From a virus, in IMG/VR virus record IMGVR_UViG_3300050821_003696, positions 1 through 62,297 of that record: a stretch of DNA of 62,297 nt; one strand, given 5' to 3'. Of the stretch, positions 7,600-14,905 are shown piece by piece. The notes beneath the pieces were generated by a model that was given only the letters and a program-made list of their open reading frames with translations, was not told the DNA's origin and did not search any database. The position numbers and the translations under genes were made by a program. Within the stretch, counting starts at the first letter, position 1. The number at the start of each line of letters is the position of its first letter.

Positions 7600-8019
7600 T
7601 TATAGAATTTCCGTAATCTTGATGCCGAATTGCGCTTCGATTAGGCGTTTTTTCAGCCTATAAACAGGGGTTTTCACACCTTTGACATCTTCGACGACCG
7701 TGCCGCGTCCCGGCTCGACATAACTAAAATCGGCGATGTAGCGGAATATCATCTTTTCTCCGATGCAGAAGCGCCAGACGGGCTGGAGTGTCAGCCGCCG
7801 GATGTACCCGCCCTTTTCCAGAAGCTTCAATTGGCCGTAGCGTTTTGCCTCTGCCGCGCTGTCGAACACGATGCCGTCCACGGTGCGTTGTTCAACGGGC
7901 GCCACGCCGTACTTATGCTTGCGTTTCGGCTTTGCCCCCAGCGCCGCTTGGTACTCCGCCGCGCTGATTCGCGGATTGAGCGGCGGGAAAAATGGCACGT
8001 CGGCCGTTCGGGATTTCAT
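7600..8019 (-). CDS. DUF1064-family phage protein (endonuclease-like)
   Basis: The arrangement KYGV, FDSAAEAKRYGQL, QPVWRF, YIADFSY, VVEDVKG and YRLKKRL is the DUF1064 signature. These proteins have a PD-(D/E)XK-like layout (the E of AAEAK, the D of ADF, the EDVKG strand), so a Holliday-junction or other nuclease role in phage DNA metabolism is likely but unproven. ATG 8019 overlaps the HTH gene as ATGA and its stop abuts the methyltransferase start. Confidence 0.75.
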   Translation of the reverse strand: MKSRTADVPFFPPLNPRISAAEYQAALGAKPKRKHKYGVAPVEQRTVDGIVFDSAAEAKRYGQLKLLEKGGYIRRLTLQPVWRFCIGEKMIFRYIADFSYVEPGRGTVVEDVKGVKTPVYRLKKRLIEAQFGIKITEIL

Positions 8020-8228
8020 CGGTATAGGTCCGGTCGAAGTAGTCTTGGCGGCAGTCCGGTGATCTTGGCGATCTGAGGCACGCGCTCGGCTGGAATTCTC
8101 GTCCATCCGTAGATAGCCTGTCGGTTAATGCCGAGTTTGATTGCCAAGTTGGGGACCGATCCCGCCGCCTCGATAGCAAGCGCAAATCCGTTATCCCTGA
8201 CTTCGAAGCGTCCGTTTGGTGCTGCCAT
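8016..8228 (-). CDS. YdaS/Cro-like helix-turn-helix regulator, 70 aa
   Basis: The segment AGSVPNLAIKLGINRQAIYGW followed by IPAERVPQIAKITGLPPRLLRPDLY is the compact YdaS/Cro-type HTH with the proline-rich C-terminal tail usual in phage repressors. It is the first gene of the minus-strand replication operon and diverges from the plus-strand recombination operon. That is the position of a lambda Cro or CI-type switch regulator. Which role it plays cannot be told from sequence. Confidence 0.75.
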   Translation of the reverse strand: MAAPNGRFEVRDNGFALAIEAAGSVPNLAIKLGINRQAIYGWTRIPAERVPQIAKITGLPPRLLRPDLYR

Positions 8229-8328
8229 GATTGAGCATGTAGACGTGCTAAAATAATTTGTCAAGATGCGTTGACATGCTGTCTAGGTTGGTTTACATCA
8301 GTGTCCGTCACAACAAGCGGAGTTTCCG
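8229..8328. promoter_or_regulatory. Divergent promoter/operator region
   Basis: Two back-to-back promoter candidates share one plan. On the minus strand TTGACA (8264-8259) is 17 bases from TACATG (8241-8236). On the plus strand TTGACA (8271-8276) is 17 bases from TACATC (8294-8299). An imperfect palindrome at 8234-8249 covers the minus -10, and GACATGCTGTC (8273-8283), a palindrome with TGC centre, covers the plus -35. These are natural operator candidates for the HTH protein encoded next door. Confidence 0.55.
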
Positions 8329-8571
8329 GTGCCCGAAACCCACATCCTGCCCAGCTTCTATCCGGACTGGTCCGAGGACTTGGCCTGCGACATCATCGCC
8401 GCGTACTGCGGGAAGGGGTTCACGGAGGCCCGGAAGGAAATCGCGGCCCGGCTGCGGGTTGTCAAACAGACGTGCGACGATGCGGCGTTGGCGCGGATCA
8501 GGATTGCCGGCCGCAGTGTGTCTGACGCGCAGTACGATGCCAGCCTTGAGCGGGAAGGGGCGGCGCAGTGA
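8329..8571 (+). CDS. Hypothetical protein, first gene of rightward operon, 80 aa
   Basis: Starts at GTG with GCGGAG seven bases upstream. The product is helical and contains GFTEARKEIAARLRVVKQT near the middle, suggestive of a small DNA-binding helix set. Family not recognised. As first gene after the divergent promoter it would be among the earliest rightward products. Confidence 0.6.
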   Translation: MPETHILPSFYPDWSEDLACDIIAAYCGKGFTEARKEIAARLRVVKQTCDDAALARIRIAGRSVSDAQYDASLEREGAAQ

Positions 8572-8738
8572 GCGAGCGCCGCATCCCGTGCCGGTGTGAG
8601 CAATGCCACCGGATTAGCTACGAGCGGCAGGAGCCGAAAAACCCGGACTATTGGTTCTGTGATGCCTGCAAGCGAGGCGATCCAGGCGGCCGAGTGCCCG
8701 ATGTGTGGGACGGCCGCGATGAGGAGTATGACCGATGA
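8568..8738 (+). CDS. Small zinc-ribbon protein, 56 aa
   Basis: Begins with a GTGA overlap on the previous gene. Cysteines in CRCEQC near residue 8 and CDAC near residue 31 form a probable zinc ribbon, followed by an acidic tail. It is too short for a confident family call. It overlaps the next gene by ATGA. Confidence 0.55.
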   Translation: MSERRIPCRCEQCHRISYERQEPKNPDYWFCDACKRGDPGGRVPDVWDGRDEEYDR

Positions 8739-8860
8739 CCGTCCCGCGCATCAGGCAGACGCCGCGCTTATACTTCGACTGGCTCAAGCTGGTGTTGCTG
8801 TGGTGGTCGCCGGCTTTGGTGTTGGGCGGGTCGTTCGCAATTATCTGGAGGCTGATTTGA
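8735..8860 (+). CDS. Tiny membrane protein, 41 aa
   Basis: ATGA-coupled to the zinc-ribbon gene. A basic N-terminus of about 10 residues precedes one hydrophobic Trp/Leu-rich segment (about 14-40). The 3' end carries the TGGAGG that serves the exonuclease gene, and its TGA overlaps that gene's TTG start. Function unknown. Confidence 0.45.
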   Translation: MTVPRIRQTPRLYFDWLKLVLLWWSPALVLGGSFAIIWRLI

Positions 8861-9777
8861 CCTTAAACGCAGGAATTCATTTCGGGGTGGATGAGGCTGT
8901 TTACTTTGCTGATCCATGCCCGTCGCCGTCCTTCACGCAATCGCTTGCCAAGGTGATTCTTGATAAGTCACCGCGCCATGCGTGGCTCAAGTCCCCGCAG
9001 CTAAACCCGGATTGGGAGCCGGGGGACGCAGATGGGTATGACGCAGACCGCGCCATCGGGAACGCTGCTCACGCCTACATGCTTGGTCGCGGCAAAAAGG
9101 TCGAGGTGATGAAGTTCGCCAATTTCCGCACCAAGGACGCGCAGGAGATTCGCAACGAGGCAATGAATGCCGGGCGCGTGCCAATTCTGCCGCACCACAG
9201 CGAACGGGCCAACGAGATGGTTGATCGGGCGACCGATCAACTCGACCAGCGCGGGTTGCTCCATATTTTTGGTTCGGCCAACGGAGCGAGCGAGGTTGTT
9301 ATTGCGTGCCAGTATGGCGGCGTGTGGATTAGGGCAATGGTGGATTGGCTGAGCCACGACAACACGATCATTGCGGACTACAAGACTGGCGGAATGAACT
9401 GCGCGCCTCACGCAATCGACGCCAAGATGAAGTCGAGCGGCGTGGAAATACAGGCGGCGATGCACGAATTAATCCTCGACACCATCGACCCGGATAATGC
9501 CGGTCGCCGACAGCACATTTTCGTGTTCCAAGAGAATGAGGCACCCTACGCGCTTAATGCGTTCCCGCTGTCCGAAGAATGGATGGTGTACGGCCGCAAG
9601 CAACTCGCGATGGCGTTTGACATCTGGCGGGAGTGCTTGTCGCTAAAGCGTTGGCCTCTGTACCCTGTAGATTCCGGATGCCCACCTTATCCTGGATATC
9701 AAGGCTCTAAGGTGCTCGGGCGGGAGATCGCTCACGAAGAACGACGCATCTCCGCTGATCACCTGATGGGAGGATGA
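8857..9777 (+). CDS. RecE/RecB-like PD-(D/E)XK exonuclease
   Basis: Likely 5'-3' DNA exonuclease for homologous recombination, 306 residues. Visible PD-(D/E)XK elements are a GNAAHAYMLG helix near 65-75, an acidic strand before it, and DWLSHDNTIIADYKTGG near 170, where D and K of ADYKT are expected catalytic residues. A conserved VEIQAAMH helix follows. TTG 8857 is chosen because TGGAGG lies five bases before it and the TTGA overlap fits the operon style. It is paired with a Sak4-like ATPase next door, the usual partner arrangement. Confidence 0.8.
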   Translation: MTLNAGIHFGVDEAVYFADPCPSPSFTQSLAKVILDKSPRHAWLKSPQLNPDWEPGDADGYDADRAIGNAAHAYMLGRGKKVEVMKFANFRTKDAQEIRNEAMNAGRVPILPHHSERANEMVDRATDQLDQRGLLHIFGSANGASEVVIACQYGGVWIRAMVDWLSHDNTIIADYKTGGMNCAPHAIDAKMKSSGVEIQAAMHELILDTIDPDNAGRRQHIFVFQENEAPYALNAFPLSEEWMVYGRKQLAMAFDIWRECLSLKRWPLYPVDSGCPPYPGYQGSKVLGREIAHEERRISADHLMGG

Positions 9778-9778
9778 A

Positions 9779-10792
9779 TTGAACCAGCCGCAGAGAACAT
9801 TCGAGGCGAAGCTAGCCGTCCGCGAGCGCGTGCCTCTGCTGGTCGGACTCGTGGGGCCATCATCGTCCGGCAAGACCAAAAGCGCTTTGTTGATCGCAGC
9901 GGGCATTCAATCTGTGGTCGGCGGAGAGATTTACGGTATCGACACTGAGTCCAGACGCATGGCCCACTACGCCGAGGAACACAAATTCCAGCATATCGAA
10001 TTTGGTGCCCCGTTCGGCTCTCTGGACTATCTTGCTGCGATCCGCCATTGCGTCGGGCAGGGAGCCAAGACGGTTATCGTGGATTCCATGTCGCACGAAC
10101 ATGATGGTCCCGGCGGCATGATCGACTTTCAGGAAAAGGAGGTTGACCGGCTCGGCGGCGACGATTGGGCCAAGCGCGAGCGCGTCAAGATGCTGGCGTG
10201 GCAGAAGCCAAAGGCGGCCCGTCGCATGCTAATCAGTGGACTGCTTCAACTCAATGCCAATTTCATTTTCTGCTTCCGCGCCCGAGAGAAGTCGAAGCCC
10301 ATGAAGATCAACGGCAAGACAGAGATCGTGGAACTCGGTTTCATGCCGATAGCTGGCGAGGAATTCCTGTTCGAGATGACGGTCAACTGTATGCTTCCGC
10401 CGAAGTCCATGGGCGTTCCGGTGTGGCAGTCTGAGCACGTTGGAGAGCGGGCGACGATGAAGCTTCCTGGGTATCTTTCGCACGCCTTCCCGAAGGACAA
10501 ATCTATTGACGTGGCAACAGGACGCGCGCTGGCCGTCTGGGCCGCCGGCAAACCAGCTTCGCCGCCAACCAAGGAACCCGCGGCGACAGCATCCCCCGCC
10601 CCCCAACCCACGGCGGGGGATGCTGGACTTTCGCTGCAGGACCATGCCCGCACGGAGGCCCGGAAGGGCGAGGCGGAGTTCACGACGTTTTACAAGCAGC
10701 GCACCCAAGAGCAAAAGGCAATACTGAACGCGATGGGCGACGAGTTGCGCGCGCTGATGCCGGCAATGGCTGGGCCCGGAGCAGGAGGTTGA
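9779..10792 (+). CDS. Sak4-like RecA-fold recombination ATPase
   Basis: The 337-residue product has Walker A GPSSSGKT at about 26-33 and Walker B VIVDS near 100, with the small RecA-like core of phage Sak4 single-strand annealing ATPases. The last 90 residues are Pro/Ala-rich and likely disordered. It starts at TTG with GGGAGG upstream. With the preceding exonuclease it forms a two-gene recombination module. No single-strand binding protein gene is adjacent. Confidence 0.75.
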   Translation: MNQPQRTFEAKLAVRERVPLLVGLVGPSSSGKTKSALLIAAGIQSVVGGEIYGIDTESRRMAHYAEEHKFQHIEFGAPFGSLDYLAAIRHCVGQGAKTVIVDSMSHEHDGPGGMIDFQEKEVDRLGGDDWAKRERVKMLAWQKPKAARRMLISGLLQLNANFIFCFRAREKSKPMKINGKTEIVELGFMPIAGEEFLFEMTVNCMLPPKSMGVPVWQSEHVGERATMKLPGYLSHAFPKDKSIDVATGRALAVWAAGKPASPPTKEPAATASPAPQPTAGDAGLSLQDHARTEARKGEAEFTTFYKQRTQEQKAILNAMGDELRALMPAMAGPGAGG

Positions 10793-10793
10793 A

Positions 10794-10877
10794 ATTGATG
10801 AGGCTCCTGACGACGCCTGCATCGCGCTTGAAAGATCGAACGGCGTGACCATCATTCATATTCTCTCGGAAGTCTAA
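10794..10877 (+). other. Short coding-like stretch with unclear start
   Basis: AGGAGG at 10783-10788 precedes two possible small ORFs. An ATT at 10794, five bases downstream, would open 27 residues (starting IDEAPDDACIALERS) that look protein-like. An ATG at 10798 opens a 16-residue peptide in another frame, ending at 10848. Neither is convincing. The first may be the detached tail of the preceding ATPase after a frameshift, since its frame is closed upstream by TGA. Confidence 0.25.
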
Positions 10878-10917
10878 CCCGCAGTCAGCAGGGGTGCGTG
10901 CCGGATTTGGAGGGAAA

Positions 10918-11160
10918 ATGACGACGAAATATGACGCTCACCCTGATTGGTGCTCTGCCGACATAGGTCTGCTCAAGACCTACACCATCAGCGTGACGAT
11001 CCAGGAGGGCTCAGACTAGTTCTGGGAGGGCTTTGCTGGGAAGTCAGGCTGCGATGAGGTGGTCGCTGCCGTGGTCGCGGCTTTAGAGGACCATGGCTTC
11101 GCTGAGGATACCGGATGCAGCGTCAGGCTGGAAAAGTTTGAGGAAATCCCTCCGCGATAA
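10918..11160 (+). CDS. Small early protein gene interrupted by one in-frame amber codon
   Basis: ATG 10918 follows GGAGGG at the right distance. After 33 residues ending TVTIQEGSD the frame meets TAG at 11017-11019. It then continues without interruption for 46 residues (beginning FWEGFAGKSGCDEVVAAV) to TAA at 11158-11160, directly followed by the next linker. Codon use and amphipathic character are the same on both sides, so this is one 80-residue protein. The phage encodes tRNAs able to read UAG; a recent nonsense mutation or a sequence error is the alternative. Function unknown. Confidence 0.65.
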
Positions 11161-11208
11161 CTGACCCGCAGCCGGGAATAGACCGACTCGTTAATGGAGA
11201 TGAACGAA

Positions 11209-11421
11209 ATGCCGACCCAGAAAGAAATAGATGCCGCTGAAAAGGCAATCTCAAGCATTCCAGCAAGCGGCGGGGGTGTGATGGCGCTGTATCCCGAGAC
11301 TTTGCGTAACAAGCTATCGAACCAGATGATCTCTGAAATTGCCAAAGTGGCTCTTGAGGCTGCGGAGCTTGCTAGGGCCGGCATACGTCAGCCGGAACAA
11401 CTTGGCGCCATGGATTGGTAA
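11209..11421 (+). CDS. Hypothetical protein, 70 aa
   Basis: ATG 11209 is preferred to the in-frame ATG 11194 because GGAG at 11196-11199 serves only the later one. Helical acidic protein ending in MDW. It is the second cassette of the linker-separated array. Function unknown. Confidence 0.6.
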   Translation: MPTQKEIDAAEKAISSIPASGGGVMALYPETLRNKLSNQMISEIAKVALEAAELARAGIRQPEQLGAMDW

Positions 11422-11460
11422 CCGGCCCGCACTCGAGAGTTCTGCGATACGGAGGGGATG

Positions 11461-11652
11461 ATGGCCTGGGCTCAAATATGCGACCACTGCGGCGTGATGA
11501 ACTACACCGGCTTGCGCGATCGCGATATGCCGAAACGATGGGTTCTGACGCCAGCGGGGGAAATCTTCTGCGACAAAGAGGCTTGCCACAAGGCGGGGAT
11601 GGCCGCGTTTAACGAGCGCCCCGCCCGCCCCACACCGGCCGAGGGAGGGTGA
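11461..11652 (+). CDS. Small zinc-binding protein, 63 aa
   Basis: CDHC near residue 8 and the pair C37/C42 in FCDKEACHKAG give a likely zinc site. GGAGGGG lies immediately upstream, four bases from ATG 11461, making this start better than the adjoining ATG 11458. The C-terminal tail is Pro-rich. Function unknown. Confidence 0.6.
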   Translation: MAWAQICDHCGVMNYTGLRDRDMPKRWVLTPAGEIFCDKEACHKAGMAAFNERPARPTPAEGG

Positions 11653-11653
11653 G

Positions 11654-11827
11654 ATGGGCGAAGTTCTTTACGGGCGCACCACAGTCGGGCAGGTCGTCTA
11701 CGATCTAGGGTGCACGGACCTGTCCGAGAAGTACCTGGCGCGCAAGCACAAGATGCCGATCACCAGGATTCGCGAGTTGCGGGTCAAGATCCGCGAGGCA
11801 ATGAGGCCAAAGCGGCGTCGAAAGTGA
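11654..11827 (+). CDS. Small basic protein, 57 aa
   Basis: Starts one base after the previous stop with GAGGG upstream. An N-terminal strand-like region is followed by a strongly basic helical C-terminus ending RPKRRRK, suggesting nucleic-acid contact. The segment DLSEKYLARKHKMPITRIRELR resembles a short HTH. No family recognised. Confidence 0.55.
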   Translation: MGEVLYGRTTVGQVVYDLGCTDLSEKYLARKHKMPITRIRELRVKIREAMRPKRRRK

Positions 11828-11864
11828 CGCGAAGTTCGGTCGGCTGCGAGACAGGAGGATGACG

Positions 11865-12065
11865 ATGGCGTGCGAGCGCAGGGACATAGGGCGCGATTGG
11901 ATATGCGACCCATGCCAGTCCCTTTGGTCCAAGATGATGGACGATCAGGATTGGCGGCCGTCTTGCTGCGTTGAGCGCGCGTGCCCGATCTGCGGCGGCA
12001 AGGAAGGCTGCGACCACACGTTCAAGGAGCGGCTAGAGGCCGGACTCCGACGCGAAGTTCAGTAG
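11865..12065 (+). CDS. Cysteine-rich zinc protein, 66 aa
   Basis: Cysteines in CDPC near residue 14, CC near 34 and CPIC near 40 suggest one or two zinc sites. AGGAGG at 11853-11858 is six bases from ATG 11865, so the upstream ATG 11859 is too close to be used. It ends in TAG, followed by linker text seen elsewhere. Function unknown. Confidence 0.55.
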   Translation: MACERRDIGRDWICDPCQSLWSKMMDDQDWRPSCCVERACPICGGKEGCDHTFKERLEAGLRREVQ

Positions 12066-12075
12066 GCTGCTGGCC

Positions 12076-12288
12076 ATGCCGCAAGGGACAAACATACCGA
12101 TCAAGCTGCGCAAGTTGGAGCGCCTATGCCGCCGCGCGTTCCACGGCCTGGACTCGCTCAAGTATGTGATGCTGGCGCAGGACTGCCGTGGAAGTGCCGG
12201 CAGCGTGTTCATCGGCAATGGACTGATGCGGGATATTCTCAAGACGCTTGATGAATTGGACGAACTGAAAAGCGAGACACGCAAATGA
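12076..12288 (+). CDS. Hypothetical helical protein, 70 aa
   Basis: Basic N-terminus with an LRKLERLCRRAF helix and an acidic C-terminal helix ending in LDELDELKSETRK. ATGA-coupled to the following gene. No ribosome binding site is obvious upstream, but the linker fragment GGCTGC is present. Function unknown. Confidence 0.55.
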   Translation: MPQGTNIPIKLRKLERLCRRAFHGLDSLKYVMLAQDCRGSAGSVFIGNGLMRDILKTLDELDELKSETRK

Positions 12289-12527
12289 CCAGTGAGCGCC
12301 GTGCCCAACTTCGCAACATACGCGAACATCTCCGTACCGGCCGGTTCGGGCAACGGGAAGTTTGGGAGGAGCAGCTTGAAGCGGCAGCCGCCGAGATCGA
12401 GCGGTTGAGGGCGGCACTTGCCGTGACGCACCTATTTATCCGGGACGAGTTACTAGCCAGCGCGATCACATCTGACGGCAGAACGCTGCTGCAAGTGGTC
12501 GAGGACGGCCGCCGCGAAGATGCATGA
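12285..12527 (+). CDS. Hypothetical coiled-coil protein, 80 aa
   Basis: Starts within ATGA. A long helix rich in Glu and Arg (about residues 15-45) has heptad spacing, and the C-terminus is compact. Similar Glu-rich small proteins are common in early phage regions without known roles. Confidence 0.55.
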   Translation: MTSERRAQLRNIREHLRTGRFGQREVWEEQLEAAAAEIERLRAALAVTHLFIRDELLASAITSDGRTLLQVVEDGRREDA

Positions 12528-12549
12528 TGTGCGAGACGGAGGAACGACG

Positions 12550-12765
12550 ATGCAGATCGAAACGGTAAAGCGATTTCGCGACTTGACGGGGCTTCACCGT
12601 AAGATCATTACGGTATTGATCTTCGGCGTATTCCCAATCTGGCTGGTTGGCCTATTCGTCTACGAGTTCTGCATGGGAATCCAGCGCGCGGCTCGCGATA
12701 CGTGGCTCGAAGTTTCAGGCGCTTGCGCCGAGATGCGCGACTTTTGGCGAGCAACCCGCACCTAA
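12550..12765 (+). CDS. Small single-span membrane protein, 71 aa
   Basis: A positively charged N-terminus (about 1-18) precedes a hydrophobic span ITVLIFGVFPIWLVGLFVY (about 20-38), then an amphipathic tail. ATG 12550 has GGAGG eight bases before it, supplied by the linker. It could alter the host inner membrane early in infection; nothing more specific can be said. Confidence 0.55.
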   Translation: MQIETVKRFRDLTGLHRKIITVLIFGVFPIWLVGLFVYEFCMGIQRAARDTWLEVSGACAEMRDFWRATRT

Positions 12766-12789
12766 CAAAGCTGCGATACGGAGGCGATC

Positions 12790-12984
12790 ATGCCAGCGAC
12801 CGGACCACAGCTTCTTGTAGCCTTCTCTTCGTCTACCGACGAAGAGGGCTGGCCGATATGCGTCCGCTGCAACAAACGGCTGCGGGCTCAGTTTGGCGGC
12901 TACGGCTACAACGGTAACGGCCACTTCTGCACGATACGCTGCGCGGCTGAATGGGCTGATCTGAAAGTTCAAGGCGTTTGCTGA
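12790..12984 (+). CDS. Small zinc-ribbon protein, 64 aa (paralogue of 14624-14833)
   Basis: CVRC near residue 24 and FCTIRC near 47 make a zinc ribbon. The tail FCTIRCAAEWADLK lines up with FCSLQCGMDWAVLK of the product encoded at 14624-14833, and both have a GYGYNGN or GYKGNN turn before it, so the two are diverged paralogues within the same gene array. The start follows a linker with GGAGG. Confidence 0.6.
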   Translation: MPATGPQLLVAFSSSTDEEGWPICVRCNKRLRAQFGGYGYNGNGHFCTIRCAAEWADLKVQGVC

Positions 12985-13024
12985 CCCGCAGCCGCCTACT
13001 GACCGCCTCATAGGAGACAAGCCC

Positions 13025-13294
13025 ATGAAACTCGATGCCAAATTTTACGGCGAGATTCGCAAGGTCAAAGACGACAGCATCGTGTTCGACGATGAATACG
13101 TGGTGTTCCTCGCGAAGGATACGGCATTCGCCAACATCCTCCCGGCCTACCGGGCCGAGTGTGTGGCTCTAGGCGCAGAGCCCGAACAGGTGGCGGCCGT
13201 GGATCGAATGATTGACCGGTTGCGGGCGTGGCGCCAAGCGAATCCCAGCCGGCTGAAAGTGCCGGACGCCAAAGGCGAGAAGTTGCTCGGCTGA
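13025..13294 (+). CDS. Hypothetical protein, 89 aa
   Basis: Well-formed soluble protein. The N-terminal half contains DEYVVFLAKDTAFANILPAY and the C-terminal half a helix VAAVDRMIDRLRAWR. ATAGGAGAC, from a linker also used before 14906, serves as ribosome binding site. Function unknown. Confidence 0.65.
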   Translation: MKLDAKFYGEIRKVKDDSIVFDDEYVVFLAKDTAFANILPAYRAECVALGAEPEQVAAVDRMIDRLRAWRQANPSRLKVPDAKGEKLLG

Positions 13295-13330
13295 CAAGCA
13301 CATGGCTAACCTGCGAGACGGAGGACACCA

Positions 13331-13519
13331 ATGCGGACATCCGAGTCTGAATATGCCTGCGAGGCGTGCCTTGGACACGGCTATATCAAGGTGCAACTCG
13401 CCAAGAACGGGCACGATCCAAAACCGGACATTTTCCCGGACTGCCAAGTGTGCGGCGGTTCCGGGGTCATGACCAAGGACCAATTCAATGCCTACGTGGA
13501 GAGTAGACGTGGCGCTTGA
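13331..13519 (+). CDS. DnaJ-type CxxCxGxG zinc protein, 62 aa
   Basis: CEACLGHG near residue 10 and CQVCGGSG near residue 38 are the two halves of a DnaJ-like zinc finger, here stand-alone. Many phages carry such mini-fingers with unknown partners. The start is set by CTGCGAGACGGAGG upstream. Confidence 0.65.
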   Translation: MRTSESEYACEACLGHGYIKVQLAKNGHDPKPDIFPDCQVCGGSGVMTKDQFNAYVESRRGA

Positions 13520-13685
13520 TCTTGAGGGGACCGAGTTAGAGGGGATGTTCTGGCGGCCGTGCGGGGAGCTTCGCTGGCATCGCCCCAAGGGCGGCACGGA
13601 CAACGATATTCGACTAGAATTGCTTTGGGAAAGAGTGACCGGCGAACGCCAGTGGCGCCTGATACCGACAATTCTTGAGGATTAG
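13509..13685 (+). CDS. Hypothetical protein, 58 aa
   Basis: GTG 13509 has GGAG seven bases upstream, inside the previous gene, which it overlaps by 11 bases. The product is Trp-rich (five Trp in 58 residues) and looks like a small beta protein. It ends in TAG followed by a linker. Function unknown. Confidence 0.5.
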   Translation: MALDLEGTELEGMFWRPCGELRWHRPKGGTDNDIRLELLWERVTGERQWRLIPTILED

Positions 13686-13732
13686 ACCGACCAGCACATA
13701 GCTAGTGACCGCCTCACAGGAGGGCAATCGAA

Positions 13733-14185
13733 GTGAAATGGAACCTTGAAGAATTTATCCGCGAGAGCAACCGGATCGAGGGTATCGAGCGCGACCCTAC
13801 CTGCGCGGAAATGGACGCTCATATTGCGTTCATCAATGTGATGTTTCCTACCACGCCGGACCTTGAAGCCCTGGTTTCCGTCCTCGCGCCTGGCCATCGT
13901 CTCCGCGATACATACGGCCTTGACGTGCGAGTTGGGAACCACATTCCGCCGCGAGGCGCCCCCGAGATCAGGACGGCGCTGGATACGCTCCTGGGGCGCG
14001 TCCACGAGGGCGCCGACCTATACCACCCTTGGCAGGCTCACATCGATTACGAGACCCTACACCCGTTCACGGACGGCAACGGCCGGTCGGGTCGCGCCCT
14101 CTGGCTCTGGCAGATGCAGGCCGCGCCGATCGGCTTTCTGCACCAATTCTACTACCAAACGCTTTCGGGCGTGAGGCGGTCATAA
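13733..14185 (+). CDS. fic: Fic-domain protein (AMPylase-like) with inhibitory motif
   Basis: Fic enzymes transfer AMP or related groups to target proteins. The 150-residue product carries the full active-site motif HPFTDGNGRSGR near residues 110-121, with catalytic His 110. Near the N-terminus SNRIEG (about 12-17) matches the self-inhibitory [ST]xxxE[GN] helix, in which Glu blocks ATP binding. It is short compared with cellular Fic proteins (about 200-370 residues), close to the Doc/Fic core. GTG start with AGGAGGG upstream. No antitoxin gene is obvious, which fits a built-in inhibitor. Confidence 0.85.
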   Translation: MKWNLEEFIRESNRIEGIERDPTCAEMDAHIAFINVMFPTTPDLEALVSVLAPGHRLRDTYGLDVRVGNHIPPRGAPEIRTALDTLLGRVHEGADLYHPWQAHIDYETLHPFTDGNGRSGRALWLWQMQAAPIGFLHQFYYQTLSGVRRS

Positions 14186-14217
14186 CAAAGCTGCGATACA
14201 TTCATGGAGATGAACAG

Positions 14218-14397
14218 ATGACTAAAACGCCAGATTGGCCGCCGAGGGCTTCCGCTCGCGAATATGCTGAGGGCGCTCAAAAATACGGATCAACCGGGCA
14301 ACTTTGGGAGGTTCGCGACGGTCAATGGCTGCGCGTTGATGATCCCGAGCGCGGGCGGCTCGTGCCGAAACACGGTTCCGGTCCCGATAATCAGTGA
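14218..14397 (+). CDS. Hypothetical protein, 59 aa
   Basis: Small polar protein with a central LWEVRDGQWLRV strand pair. Upstream GGAGATGAACAG resembles the start region of the gene at 11209, another sign of shared linkers. Function unknown. Confidence 0.55.
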   Translation: MTKTPDWPPRASAREYAEGAQKYGSTGQLWEVRDGQWLRVDDPERGRLVPKHGSGPDNQ

Positions 14398-14437
14398 CCC
14401 GCAGCCGCCTACTGTGCGAGACGACAGGAGAATGAAA

Positions 14438-14602
14438 ATGGGTTGGCGCGAAGATGAAATTAGGAGAGCGGAAGCTGCCTATTTTGACGCTCAGTCCGCG
14501 TGGGAAAGCGCAACCATCCGCATGAACAACGCATTGGCAAAACTTCAAACGCTCCGCCAAAACAAGGAACGAGCGGCCGATATCCGACCAGCACATGGCT
14601 AA
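14438..14602 (+). CDS. Small coiled-coil protein, 54 aa
   Basis: Almost entirely one helix, rich in Ala, Glu and Arg. ATG 14438 is seven bases from ACAGGAG; ATG 14432 is too close. Its stop lies inside an AGCACATGGCTAACC linker, so the linker contributes the last codons. Function unknown. Confidence 0.5.
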   Translation: MGWREDEIRRAEAAYFDAQSAWESATIRMNNALAKLQTLRQNKERAADIRPAHG

Positions 14603-14623
14603 CCTGCGAGACGGAGACTGACA

Positions 14624-14833
14624 ATGCCGAAGATCGAGGGGCCGGACAGCAACCCGAAGCGAAGGTGCTTCGGGCCTAATTGCTCGGGCGCGCCATTGCG
14701 TCGGTACTATGGCAAATCTCGATATTGGAAAATGGTCGGCCCTGTTTTCGGCTACAAGGGCAACAACTACTTTTGCAGCCTGCAATGCGGCATGGATTGG
14801 GCGGTGCTCAAATGCGATGCAGGCGGCGACTGA
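14624..14833 (+). CDS. Small zinc-ribbon protein, 69 aa (paralogue of 12790-12984)
   Basis: CFGPNC near residue 15 and FCSLQC near 50 form the probable zinc site. The C-terminal FCSLQCGMDWAVLK aligns with the product at 12790-12984. GAGACGGAGAC from the linker lies upstream. Function unknown. Confidence 0.6.
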   Translation: MPKIEGPDSNPKRRCFGPNCSGAPLRRYYGKSRYWKMVGPVFGYKGNNYFCSLQCGMDWAVLKCDAGGD

Positions 14834-14905
14834 CCCGCCCCGACTCTTTGGCGACCGATGCCACTACCGCCCGCCCCCACCGCGGGCCAATAGGAGACAA
14901 GACGG

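Noticed and set aside
10740-10880. Programmed frameshift extending the Sak4-like ATPase
   Set aside because: The +1 frame encodes plausible residues, but no slippery sequence is visible and a good Shine-Dalgarno sits between, so a separate mini-ORF is as likely.
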